A DNA stretch of 64,000 nt from Pseudorasbora parva. Taxonomy: Eukaryota; Chordata; Actinopteri; Cypriniformes; Gobionidae. Of the stretch, positions 1 through 64,000 are shown in pieces. The notes under the pieces were generated by a model, which was given only the letters and a program-made list of their open reading frames with translations, was not told where the DNA came from and searched no databases. How positions within the stretch are numbered: the first letter of the stretch is position 1; each line of letters opens with the position of its first letter. Both the position numbers and the translations under genes were made by a program. The DNA is taken from NCBI RefSeq assembly GCF_024679245.1, contig NC_090176.1, positions 26,605,546 through 26,669,545 of the forward strand, written 5' to 3'.

Positions 1-679
1 CCATAGTTTTTTTTGGGTTAACTATCCCTTTCCTTTTCTTTATTCCCATGAATTTGTACTTTATATAACTCAGAAACAACATGACACAGACCCCCACCCC
101 CATAATTTTGCAGTAGTTTTAAGGTAGTTGACATGAAATAGTCCTGCGTTGTGACATTCCGTACTCAACAGCATTTTGCTTATTTGATCATAATCCATAG
201 ATACTTGTTAATTATTTAAATATATATATTTTTGAGAGAATGCATGGCATAATTATACTTTTAATTTATGTCAGCACACAGTATACTTTAAAATAAACAA
301 AGGGGTATGAAAGAAATATTTGCATGTAATAGCACATCAAATATATGTTTTATATTCATTTACATTTTAGCTGAAAATCTTGATATAAAAAAAATGATAT
401 GCCGTAATGTGTCAACTATACAGTCCCTGTTTCACAATCATTCATCAGAGCATGTCAAAACTTATAAGCAGAGTGTTTTGTCTGTCTTTTTGTTTGTTGT
501 GCTTGGTTTAATTATGTGTGATTTCCTTTAGGATTTGAGACTAAACTAACTGAAGGACGCCATGCAACAACCTGATCAATGAGGAGCCAGTAAAGAAAGT
601 ATGCCTATAGATTATTTTTTATAATAACATCATTAATGATTACCATTATGAGTTCATCCCTGGTACCATATATCAGCCA
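1..679. other. Intergenic DNA upstream of lats2, no gene recognised
   Basis: AT-rich sequence with no convincing exon, RNA gene or repeat. The only open frame (307-531, 74 codons) has no recognisable domain and looks like chance. In mammals SAP18 lies divergently beyond LATS2, but I found no sap18 exon here. Confidence 0.5.
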
Positions 680-830
680 ATAATTTCCCATTCCAATAAT
701 TGTATCTGCTAGTGTAACATCAGATCAGAATCTCAGCGTTGTAAATGTAGGAAGCCCCGCCCAGGGTATGTGCAGTGCTGACGTGCATGGCCGCCTCACG
801 TGACTCCTTTGGAATGTTAACAATGCAGTA
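680..830 (+). promoter_or_regulatory. lats2: Probable lats2 promoter
   Basis: A compact group of motifs lies in 150 bp: a CATTCCA TEAD-type site (689-695), a GC box CCCCGCCC (755-762), a CRE-like TGACGTG (779-785), an E-box/CLEAR-type TCACGTGAC (796-804) and a full TEAD-type TGGAATGT (810-817). The motifs are seen directly. That this is the promoter is inferred from their density and from the GTGAGT donor about 200 bp downstream. There is no expression or 5'-end evidence in the sequence itself. Confidence 0.4.
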
Positions 831-839
831 AGTGTCCAA

Positions 840-1028
840 CTTTGTACTGCATTCTAATTCTGCCGTGAGTGGCGAGAAAATGGAGGACAATCCCATGATT
901 TTCACAGTGTGCTTTTTATGAGAGAACATCGAAATACGATCCTTGGGCAACAAAACACCAGACCGATAGTGTACAACTTTTCTGAAGTTTAAATCAGTTC
1001 CCTGGAATAAGGTACCAATTATCACATG
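840..1028 (+). other. lats2: Putative non-coding first exon of lats2 (5' end approximate)
   Basis: A near-consensus splice donor ATG|GTGAGT lies at 1028/1029, shortly after the promoter-like motifs, and would splice to the 5' UTR part of the first coding exon. The exon start is a guess. A second donor-like GTAAGT near 829 is an alternative. The opposite strand is open for 101 codons (720-1025), but that protein resembles nothing I know. Confidence 0.3.
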
Positions 1029-3585
1029 GTGAGTCGCTTAAAACTTTCTTAATATTTCAAAACGTTGGGCATTGGAAGTTTTTAGGAGTTTCTATATTCG
1101 ATTAGCGGTCGCAAATCCTTTGTGAGTTAAGGAAGTTGTATTGCTCATTTAAAGTGAGATAGGAGTGTACAGCACATTCTCCCTGTGCTGGAATGCGGAC
1201 TTGCTCCAGCGGATCTGCGTTCCTCTCGCTCCAGTCTCAGAGCGCTGAAACCTCTAACTTAGGCCCCGTAACTCTATTCCTAGTTAAAACTTACTTTGTG
1301 TATATGAACGCATTTTTAAATAATAGTCGCTGTTTGTTAATCTAATGAGAAAATGCGAGATTATGTAGCCTACGTTAAAGCATTTTTACAGCAGGCAGGG
1401 ATGGGACATTATAAAACCGAATCTTTGTCTAAACTAAACGTAACAATATCTTGGCTTTTACTGATAAAACTCGCTAAATTATAGTTATGTTAAAATCTCA
1501 TGAAATTCAGTGGTGATAAAAAAGACGCTGCCACGAGCTGCGGGTAATGTTGTATTTTTACTCGTGCGTAACAAACTATCCTCATGCTTTTTTTCCCATT
1601 CGTCGCGCGCAGTCAGATGTTTACCCAAAGGTTTTAGCTGTACCAAGATTATGTACTACAGCGGTCCGATTGCGTTACACATTGATTGTTTTGAAATGGT
1701 ATAATTCACTCCAGCCCCCACCCCCACCCCCAATTATTAATTTTTTCCCCGCATAAACTGTGCTATAATGACGTGATGAGATGTCTTCATATTACACTTC
1801 TTGTTTTTGTCTGCTTTGTGTTGTTAGAATATTTTGCTTGTGATTGATACAAATATCAAATTAAACAAAAACAGTGGCAAATGTAAGGCAATTTTTTTTT
1901 TTTTTTTTTTTTTGGAAAGAGGACCACTGAGGGGGGCAAAATAAGAGAGGAGCCTGTATCATCAGTATGATTCATACATGAGACTTTATACTTTATAATG
2001 TGACGTAACATTAAAAGTTATTTAATTTATTTTATTATTTAATATATTATTTAAAATGTTTAGTTTTTTCATTGACTATTGCTGAAGTGTCCTTAGATTA
2101 GTATTTGAATGCAGTAAGTGGTACACATTTTGCTGTTGTAACATGTGGAATGGAGGGCATAAAAATGTTGGATGCTTTGACAATAATGAGAATTAGACTA
2201 TATAGACTGGGCAATGCATTTCAGTATTGAGCACCAGCATTCCAGAAATACGTTTGTCCTAAAAATCCTTTCTTTTTGTGGTCATAGCCCCCTTTCACCA
2301 GAAAACAAGAAATCAGATTTAATGCTGTAAAACGTTTGGAATTTGAACACCCATAATATATCATGACATGATCCATTTTCTCTGCTGTCTATGATCTATT
2401 TCCTATAGAAACAGGAAGTTTGAATGGATATTGAAGAGCTTGTTTTATGGTCGCCGTTACAAACCATGATCAGTAGTTTTTTTTTTGTCTGTTTCCCCAA
2501 AACAGAACACTGTATTTTTGCAGAAAAATAAATAAGTCTGTCAAATCACATCTAACATAATAGTTTGTATGTATGTTTATATTATTCACAACAGACTTTT
2601 ATGTTAGATGTGATCAATTGATTTGACAGCTATCAAATCTAGTACTTGCATCTAATATAAAATAAAAATAGCCATTTTATTCCTGTGAGGGCAAAGCTGA
2701 TTTTCTTTAAAATCATTACTCCAGTCTTCAGTGTTGATCCTTAAATCATTCTAATTTGATGATTTGCTGCTTAATAATTTTTTTTTTATTGTATATTCAA
2801 TGTTGAAAATGGTTGCTTAATATTTTTGTGGAAACATTCTTTTTAAGGATACTTTGATGAATAGAAAGTTCAAAAGAACAACATTTATTTGAAATGGAAA
2901 TCTTTTGTAATATTATAAATGTCTTTACTGTCATTTTAATGCATCCTGAATAAAAAAAGTATGCATTTCTTACAAAACAAATCTGACATTTCTTACTCAA
3001 ACCTTTCAACGGTAGTGTATGTTTCACAAAATATGTTGTAGAAGTTATTTTATTGTTGCGTTGTTTAGTAATTATTTGGTTGTCTCTTTCTAAAGTAAGG
3101 TTTTGCCCTTATGACTTGACACATAATTCTGCATACATTGCTTTCCATGTGAATTAAGGAACATGCTGCTCTTCCTCTGGCTGCATATTCTGCTTCAAAA
3201 GAGTAAAAGCACAGTTATACCAAGTTAATCTGCATGCACTTAGCGACGTGTTTAAACCTATGTAAGATGTGCTAATGCCCGATCAGACTCAGGTATTTGA
3301 CATGGAGTAGTGATACAGGGCCTTGGACTTGCCTGGACTGCACCCTGACCCTTCTGTCTAACACTGTCTCCACAGGCAAAGATGCATACCAGACTGGGAT
3401 GGAACAAGTGCGCAGACGGAATAACCCCTCACATGTCTTGGGAGGAGGGGGAGTGTGAGCCCTGAAAGGGGTGCTGGGATGTGAGTAGGCCTGCATCCAG
3501 CACGAGCCAGAGCCAAAGAGGCAGCAGCAACAAAGACGAGCGACAACAGGAATCCTAATCTTAACTTGCATCTTTCCCACTGCAG
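1029..3585 (+). other. lats2: lats2 intron 1 (putative)
   Basis: Non-coding. It contains a third TEAD-type TGGAATG (1189-1195) in a moderately GC-rich stretch just past the putative first exon, a poly-T run near 1892-1913, and one copy of a common cyprinid interspersed repeat near its 3' end. Nothing else was recognised. Confidence 0.35.
2650..3020 (+). repeat. Cyprinid interspersed repeat, copy 1
   Basis: It matches a pattern that recurs through the window: a 'GGCAAAGCTGA' block, 'CATTACTCCAGTCTTCAGTG', 'GATTTGCTGCT', 'GAATAGAAAGTTCAAAAGAA', 'AATGTCTTTACTGTCA', 'AATGCATCCT' and an end resembling 'TTTCAACGGTAGTGTA'. I recognise it as a common fish short repeat, but I cannot name its family with certainty. 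Confidence 0.6.
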
Positions 3586-3751
3586 CCTGTTATCTATTCA
3601 GGTCACACTGAGCCTGGGTGTGTACAGTTGTGTGTCTTTTTGTAGGATTGTACTACTGTTTTGTGTTTTCCTGAGAGAGAGTAACTGACTGAATATTTTT
3701 GTCTTATCCAAGTGTGAAGAGTTTGTGTGAGAGTACAGGCCACATTCACTC
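3586..3751 (+). other. lats2: lats2 5' UTR adjoining the first coding exon
   Basis: A pyrimidine-rich tract and CACTGCAG end at 3585, giving a good acceptor. A second possible acceptor (CTTTTTGTAG) ends at 3645, so the UTR start is uncertain. The initiator context at 3752 is poor (C at -3, A at +4), but MRPKTFPA matches the known LATS2 N-terminus. Confidence 0.4.
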
Positions 3752-13914
<10,163 letters not shown>

Positions 13915-16778
13915 GAATGTCGGTTCGGGTGTTCATGCTGCTCCGCCTTTACCCGTAGAGGACCTTGCCAGTTAACACGCTGCATCTCCTACTCTTCCTT
14001 TCAACCCTAATTTTTCTTCAGGGTGTTTGTGTACTTGTTAAGTGCAAGGAAGAACATCAGAAATGGAGTGCAGACATTTCCATCTGAAATGTTTATTCCT
14101 CTCAAACCATTATGCAGTATCCATTGCCTGTTACAAATGACTGAAACTCTAACCAGGGACCAAGGAAATACACAAGCTATGCAGCTTAATTCATGGGGAC
14201 GTTGGTGTGACTGATCAATTTGGCTACTCTCCTATGAGAGTACAAAAACAGAGATGTGTAGCTGCTGCTTTGTGGTTTGTCAGTCAAACCACTCTACTCT
14301 TATGGTTAGTGTGTTTTGTCTCAACTGTGCCCCATTCCTTTATTCCACTGGGGGAAAATATCCCAGTCTTACATCATGTTAACACTTCCTTCACCTCTCT
14401 CAGCCTGGTGATGCTAACATAGCCATTCCGAACACCAGAGAGGTCTTGGGATGGTGGCTCTGTGGTAAGGCTGCGATCAGGAGTTTAGACAGAAATATCA
14501 CAATTGACCTCTTAGCGCAATCCCACAAAAATATAAATGCAACATGCACATGCTCTGTCACAACTTACTTTTATTTACTCAAAACCAAACTGACTTCAAA
14601 TTCAGAAATATTTTCTCAAGTATGGAAGCCAGATTTTCAGATGCAGGATCTTGTGATCCCAGTCATTTTCACATAATTTAGAAGATTTTGTGGCGCCACC
14701 AAGTGGTTCAAAGTGAGACTAAACAGTCATGCTTAAGATCTAAGTCCTATATTATAGACTGACAGTATTAGGTCACGTCTTCATGCAAAGTCTGTCCAAA
14801 AGATCATGCAGTATTTTGCAGTTAATACACTAATTACAGCTTTTTTTTGTAAATATTATACAGTTATCCTTTTTTATGTTTCATGCCTGATCAGGTGAAA
14901 TGGTGCTCTCAGACGTGACACAATATTGAAACAAAATGTTATGTACAGCCAGCACTTCAAGGACATGCGATCTTAAAAATCCCATTTTTGTAAAAAAGTT
15001 TATAGAAACATCTTTTAAATGTTTAAACCTATTTAGAGCTGAATCCTAATGTCATACATAGTGTATGGTAACAATTGCAATATAGAAAATGAAGAGTTAA
15101 TTTAAATTAACTATTGACTATTAAATTAAGAATGAAAATTAAATCCTAAAGCCTGCTTTTTTGTTTGCTTGCTAGTAATACGCATGGTAACATTCATTCT
15201 TTCAAAATAAATGCCGCACAAAACGATGCGGTACTCCCAAATTTTAATTTTGCTTAAGCGTGTTAGTTTAGTTGCCAAAGTATTGTTCTATTTAATTGAT
15301 ATTCAAATTCAACAAACATTTATCTTGCTTGGCTTGATTTTAATTAGCTTGAAAGCTTTCTTACCCTGTTCCAAATAGCTGCTTTACATTCATCTGCTCA
15401 TATGTATCTAACACATGCGTCACATTGTTCTTAGAGGTGTGTTTTCTCAGCAGCTCACTATCCAGAACAAATTCGTATAACTTAAAAGAACAAAAAAATA
15501 CAAGTGCTGGGACTCCAGAGGTTACCTTTTCTTGTTATGCAGATGACTTTATATGCTTTTTATCATATAACTATCTGCTTGATCATCTTATTGTTTCCAA
15601 GAACATCTTAATTGCATTTAGTTTCATAAGAAGATCTTAAAAGTCAGACGGGTGGTTTTTGTTGTGTTTGTTCATGCTCATCCAGATCCACTGGAAATGA
15701 TCTTGTCTGTCACCATCAGTGAACTTTTTAACAAATTTAATAGAAAAAGTGTGAAAATGTTTTGTCATCGAGGCTGCTGCACCATTTCAGCGTGATCACA
15801 CAGCACAGTATTATAACAAGACAGTTTCTGACTGAAATGTATAGAATACTTTGAGGCAGAAACCTTTTAGAAAATGGTGAGGAAGTGGCAAAAGAAAAAT
15901 GTATCTAGTGGTATGACTATGTGCAATACAGAAAATACATTATATAGTTTTCTAAATACAACAAATAGCCTTTATAACTTTAAAACTGAATTATGCTATC
16001 TAAAAGTATATATATTATATTGATTTATATATTTTCAATATAGTTTCATGACCCAATGCTGCTTATTGTTATTATTACACTATAAAGTACATTATCATCA
16101 TACTTTCATTTATACTTTCTCTTTGTGTATAGAGTGTGGTTTTGATTGTCAGTACGATTGATTTGGTGTAAGACGAACTGTGTGCTTTCTATTGAATGTG
16201 TGGGTGTGGGTGTGTGTGCCATGTGCTGATCAGTATTTCAGGAGATGATGGAAATGTCGTCACTTCTTGCTCTCAGGCAGGTCCTGACTGTAAGAAAGGC
16301 GGTGTTTTTAGTGGGATAGCTTGAGGAAGACAAAAACGAAAGCAGGAATGAATGATTGTCTTTTTTGAAGGTCAAAAAAGAAGCCTGAATGAATGATTGT
16401 CATTGATTGTGATTGAGACTGAAGGAGATGTATATGGATGTCATGGCAGGATGGATATGGAAACGCATTGTATGCATTTGGTCAACAATATGGATCGTTT
16501 TGAATTTCTATGATAAGTCCATTTAATTGTCTTTTTGTGCTCTAATTTGTAGTGATGATGGGTCACCGGCACCACAAGAAAAGTTATTTGTAATAATTAT
16601 CTCTCAAGCAGACTGACAATCATCTGGTTACGTGCTTGCAGTCAATATTGTAAACTACCCCGTATGACCACTGACTGGAAGAGCTATAAAATAAGCTGAC
16701 GATAAACCATTCATATTTGCTTTATATATTGTGTCAGTACGATCACTCCTTTAAGTTAAGTGAAAAATGTAAATGTAT

Positions 16779-16820
16779 ATACCAGTTCAAATTAGTATAT
16801 ACCAGTTCAAATTAGTATCA
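16779..16820. repeat. Short tandem duplication, 20-bp unit
   Basis: ACCAGTTCAAATTAGTATAT occurs twice in direct succession inside the lats2 3' UTR, with a partial third end. Confidence 0.85.
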
Positions 16821-17370
16821 TGCCTTTGGTCCAATCAAACAAGTTGATTGAGCTCAATGGAGTGTGACAAAGTATTTTCCTACCCCATATTCGTGAGAAT
16901 GGACCACTCAGTGAAAAAGCACGAGCTTTCTACAAATCTCTCACAGAGTCAAGTTTAGGGTTTGAATGTAATTAGTGTGTTGTGCTTAGAATGGATTCCT
17001 TTTGAAAATGTTGACTGACAATCTTTGACTGTATTTAGAACAGTGTGATGATGGGACTTTTTCCTCTAATGTATGTTTTTTGTATTTTAATGGATGAATG
17101 GGTTGGGACTTTTTGACATTTGTAATCTTTTAACTGTATTATACAATTCTGTTACTATTGAACATATATTTATACAGATATACATATTTTTTGTATCCTC
17201 TTATTCTTTATTTTTCTCTTTTTTGAGCTAACTTTTGAACCCCCATGTCTACAGTATTACAGACAGTATGCATTTGGATTTATATCTTCTTTTTTTTTAC
17301 ATGTATGAATTGAGAATGTATAAGAAATGCTTTCGCTGTCCTCATGTGTAAATGTATATGTCTAAATTAA

Positions 17371-17376
17371 ATTAAA
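17371..17376 (+). terminator. lats2: Candidate lats2 polyadenylation signal ATTAAA
   Basis: ATTAAA is followed at 17405-17421 by GGTGTGTGTGTGTGTCTGGG-like GT-rich sequence, as expected of a downstream element. No direct evidence of cleavage is available. Confidence 0.4.
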
Positions 17377-17400
17377 CAAATCGTCCTCTTGCTTTGGGTA

Positions 17401-18040
17401 TTGTCGGTGTGTGTGTGTGTCTGGGCCAAGATGTTCAGCTCATGTAAAACATCAGAGTGTGAAACTCTTTGTTAACTTGGTGCATATAATATTTAAATAG
17501 TCTATTATTAAGGTTCAAGATTTATATGAGAGAGAGAGACCAATGGTTACATAAATCTGAATAGATCTGGTTACATTTCCGATTATGTATGAAAATTCCC
17601 CTTTTTCATTTTATATCAAGTTATGGTTACATTAAATAAAAGTACTCATACGTGTATACATAAAACTAAACTTTTTAAAATCTTTTCTAGAAGCCATGTA
17701 GTGGTTTCATTGAGCTATCCAAATAGCCTAATAGAAATACACATGTTCACTTAATTGGGATTTATATATATAATGTTATATGTTCACTCAATATGTTAAA
17801 GCAGTATTTTTTTTTTTTACATGCGTTGCCTAGGAAGACAAAAACAAAAATGTTCTTTCAGAAATTGATAGTGCTTTCCAGAGGTTCAAGTGTGTCCAGA
17901 AAAAATGAAAATCCCTTAAAATGGAAACAACAAACAAACCGTGAATTAATAATACAAAAGTCTTATATTACTTTAGTTACAACAGAATGAAGCGAAAGGT
18001 ATAACATCCAGTGTCATATAATGTATTACATAACGTTTAA
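17401..18040. other. Intergenic DNA between lats2 and xpo4
   Basis: Only about 0.7 kb separates the probable lats2 polyadenylation site from the xpo4 start. Nothing recognised apart from AT-rich DNA. Confidence 0.5.
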
Positions 18041-18143
18041 GGGGGCATCAGAACGGTATGCCAAAAAGTGCCCGTAAACTCACTGGCCCGAAGTGCTGCT
18101 TAATCCCACAATGCAGTGCATGGCGCGTCACTGAAGAACGACC

Positions 18144-18150
<7 letters not shown>
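18040..18150 (+). promoter_or_regulatory. xpo4: xpo4 promoter with ZNF143-like and YY1-like sites
   Basis: ATCCCACAATGCAGTGCA (18103-18120) closely matches the ZNF143/Staf binding consensus, about 25 bp before the start codon. ATGATGGCGGC (18144-18154), spanning the initiator, fits the YY1 core ATGGCGGC. There is no TATA box. The motif matches are seen; use in vivo is inferred. Confidence 0.5.
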
Positions 18151-61975
<43,825 letters not shown>

Positions 61976-62945
61976 ACCACTTCCTCCAGGAACTGTCCAC
62001 AGCAGCTTCCCCTCTCCACCCCCTCTGCCACTCAGAGAAGCTTTTCGCCATGTCAAACCATGGAGATGCTCAGCTCAGCGCAGCACAGGCTGAGATGCCT
62101 TTCTGCTCTGCCTATGGGCCTTCAGACACGCATGTCTCCAGAGAGGAGAGAGGCCGGTGAAGGCCGAGAAGGGGCGGCCACCAGTGGGCCATGATCCTCT
62201 CAGTCTGATGTGATCGTTGTTTACTTTGCCACTGAGAGGTCCTCAGATGAACATTTATGAAGTGCAGAGGGGTAGTCTTTCTGAAAATTGATCCCTTCAT
62301 CGCCCTTTCACACACACTCACACACACACAGTCTTTTGCAGACGCTTCTCCTCGAGTGCCTTCGTATTTGGTTTCTCACAGCTCAGATCCAGCTGTGTCT
62401 ACAGCGACAATAGAACCCTGTCGTACTGCACTCACGGCACCTAGGATTGTGAGCTGTGCTTGCCATGACAACGAAAAAAGCCTTTCCCACTGAAACTTTG
62501 TTTGCAGGAAGGCCTTTTGGAAAACCAAATCAAACTTTTGTGTTTAAGGGTGTATATATATTTTTTGAAAAAGACATAATTGAAAGTGTTTAAAAGGACT
62601 GAAAAGTTTTTATAAGACTAGTTGACAGAACTTTTTTATTACAACTTCATCTGAATGAAAATCGGGCTAGTATAGGTTTTTCTTTTTGATTGATTTGATT
62701 GATTGTAGTTTTACTCTTTGCCTTTATTTCGCCCTGATTACAGCAGTATCACAAAGTGTTTTTCAACAGAATTCATGTCTGATCAATTAAGGACATTTTT
62801 CGTATTCTCACTTTATATTCCCATCAAGGTTTTGATTTCCAACAATAACTTAAATAATGTTCCACTTACACTAGCACATACACATACTCAGAATTGTGGA
62901 ACAGTCAACGTTGCTGTAGCAATAAAATACCAAAAATGATGATCG
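61976..62945 (+). other. xpo4: xpo4 3' UTR
   Basis: About 970 bp from the stop to just past AATAAA. No repeats recognised. Confidence 0.65.
62921..62926 (+). terminator. xpo4: xpo4 polyadenylation signal AATAAA
   Basis: AATAAA is followed about 45 bp later by GGGTGTGTTGATGG, a GT-rich downstream element. The next gene begins within about 350 bp. Confidence 0.65.
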
Positions 62946-63169
62946 AGGGATGTCAGCTGTTTTATTCAGGGTGTGTTGATGGTCATTGTTTCCATTGTTC
63001 AAAGCACTAATTGTTATTTTGGAATGCCTGAAATTATCTGTAAAGTGTATATAAACTTGCTATAAAAGTAAGTCGTCTTGTTTTGTGTAGATTTTCAATA
63101 CATTGCCTGTGTGTGGATGTATAATCTGTTATGGAATTGGAATGTGTGTTTCACTTTTCAATCGTTTTG

Positions 63170-63297
63170 GATATAGCGCGATTGTACTGGTTCGGCCACC
63201 GTAGTGTAAACACGTGTGAGGCTGTTTTCTGTTCTGTGCGGTGCGCAACTGCTTCAACATAGCTTTAAACACACTGTAACGGCTTAGTTGGAACACG
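63170..63297 (+). promoter_or_regulatory. eef1akmt1: eef1akmt1 promoter and non-coding exon 1 (approximate)
   Basis: A GC-richer stretch (GCGCGATTG, GGTGCGCAACTGC) ends in a strong donor CACG|GTAAGTTT at 63297/63298. The acceptor before the coding exon would be TATATGAAG at 63459, leaving GGTCTGTCACA before the ATG. The transcription start is not visible. Confidence 0.4.
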
Positions 63298-63470
63298 GTA
63301 AGTTTAAAGTCTGGTTAAAACTAAAGTTACTTACATATTCAATATCGTTTACGAATATTTGCAAAAACTATTTGCATCACCATTATTGAATAACCTGTAC
63401 TGAATGTTTCTTAAGCGTTCCTCGTTTGTGTTCTTTTTGTGTCATTTTCTTATATGAAGGGTCTGTCACA

Positions 63471-63970
<500 letters not shown>

Positions 63971-64000
63971 GTTGGTCAAACATGATGCCAAGTTTTGGCA

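Larger units (their letters stand above)
13915..17400 (+). other. lats2: lats2 3' UTR (probable, about 3.5 kb)
   Basis: No repeats or ORFs of note. It is AT-rich and has 3'-UTR-like character up to an ATTAAA at 17371-17376 followed by a GT-rich stretch. AATAAA at about 15206 could be used for a shorter form. The extent is inferred. Confidence 0.5.

Noticed and set aside
720..1025. 101-codon minus-strand frame upstream of lats2
   Set aside because: It overlaps promoter-like motifs and resembles no protein I know. sap18, the expected divergent neighbour, does not match it.
14952..17275. GCACTT and GCATTT seed matches for miR-430/372-type microRNAs in the lats2 3' UTR
   Set aside because: One 6-mer of the first kind and three of the second in 3.5 kb is about what chance gives, so there is no support, although LATS2 is a known target of miR-372/373 in human cells.

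Overview
The window is teleost nuclear DNA and most likely comes from a cyprinid. It has vertebrate-type exons, long introns, long TA, GT and CT microsatellites, and many short repeats and MITEs typical of carp- and zebrafish-like genomes. The species cannot be fixed from this sequence. Three genes lie head to tail on the + strand: lats2 (Hippo-pathway kinase), xpo4 (exportin-4) and the first exons of eef1akmt1 (eEF1A lysine methyltransferase). From established knowledge, the same three neighbours sit together at human 13q12.11, so this is an old syntenic block.

Layout. 1-680: nothing recognised. 680-1028: probable lats2 promoter and a non-coding first exon. 3752-13914: seven lats2 coding exons (1138 aa, complete), followed by a 3' UTR of about 3.5 kb ending near 17.4 kb. 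18144-61975: 23 xpo4 coding exons (1150 aa, complete). The splice boundaries were placed by eye from GT/AG signals, reading frame and recalled similarity to the human protein, and all phases close. 61976-62945: xpo4 3' UTR with AATAAA. About 63200-63297: probable non-coding first exon of eef1akmt1, with coding exons at 63471-63620 and 63888-63970; the rest of that gene is outside the window.

The most notable gene-level feature is that xpo4 has two introns with minor (U12) spliceosome signals. Intron 6 is of the AT-AC subtype, with a perfect ATATCCTTT donor, a TCCTTAAC branch site and a terminal AC. Intron 20 is of the GT-AG subtype, with a GTATCCTT donor and a TTACTTAAC branch-like site. The lats2 promoter region carries three TEAD-type CATTCCA motifs in about 500 bp, which fits known YAP/TEAD feedback on LATS2. 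The xpo4 start has a ZNF143-like site and a YY1-like site over the initiator codon.

Introns are loaded with mobile DNA. xpo4 intron 2 holds a nest of elements: a hAT-like element whose target duplication was later hit by a TTAA-target element, an unclassified DNA element inside the hAT, a LINE remnant, a GCGTTTCCAT inverted-repeat element and a second TTAA element. Intron 1 has a hAT MITE with a perfect 8-bp target duplication. Intron 15 has two inverted copies of one TTAA family, one of them inside another inverted-repeat element. No bacterial-type systems, CRISPR arrays or complete RNA genes were seen.

How the genes work: Lats2 phosphorylates YAP/TAZ to restrain growth, Xpo4 carries cargo such as eIF5A and SMAD3 across the nuclear pore, and Eef1akmt1 methylates eEF1A. 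I see no evidence of a shared pathway; they are neighbours by conserved synteny.
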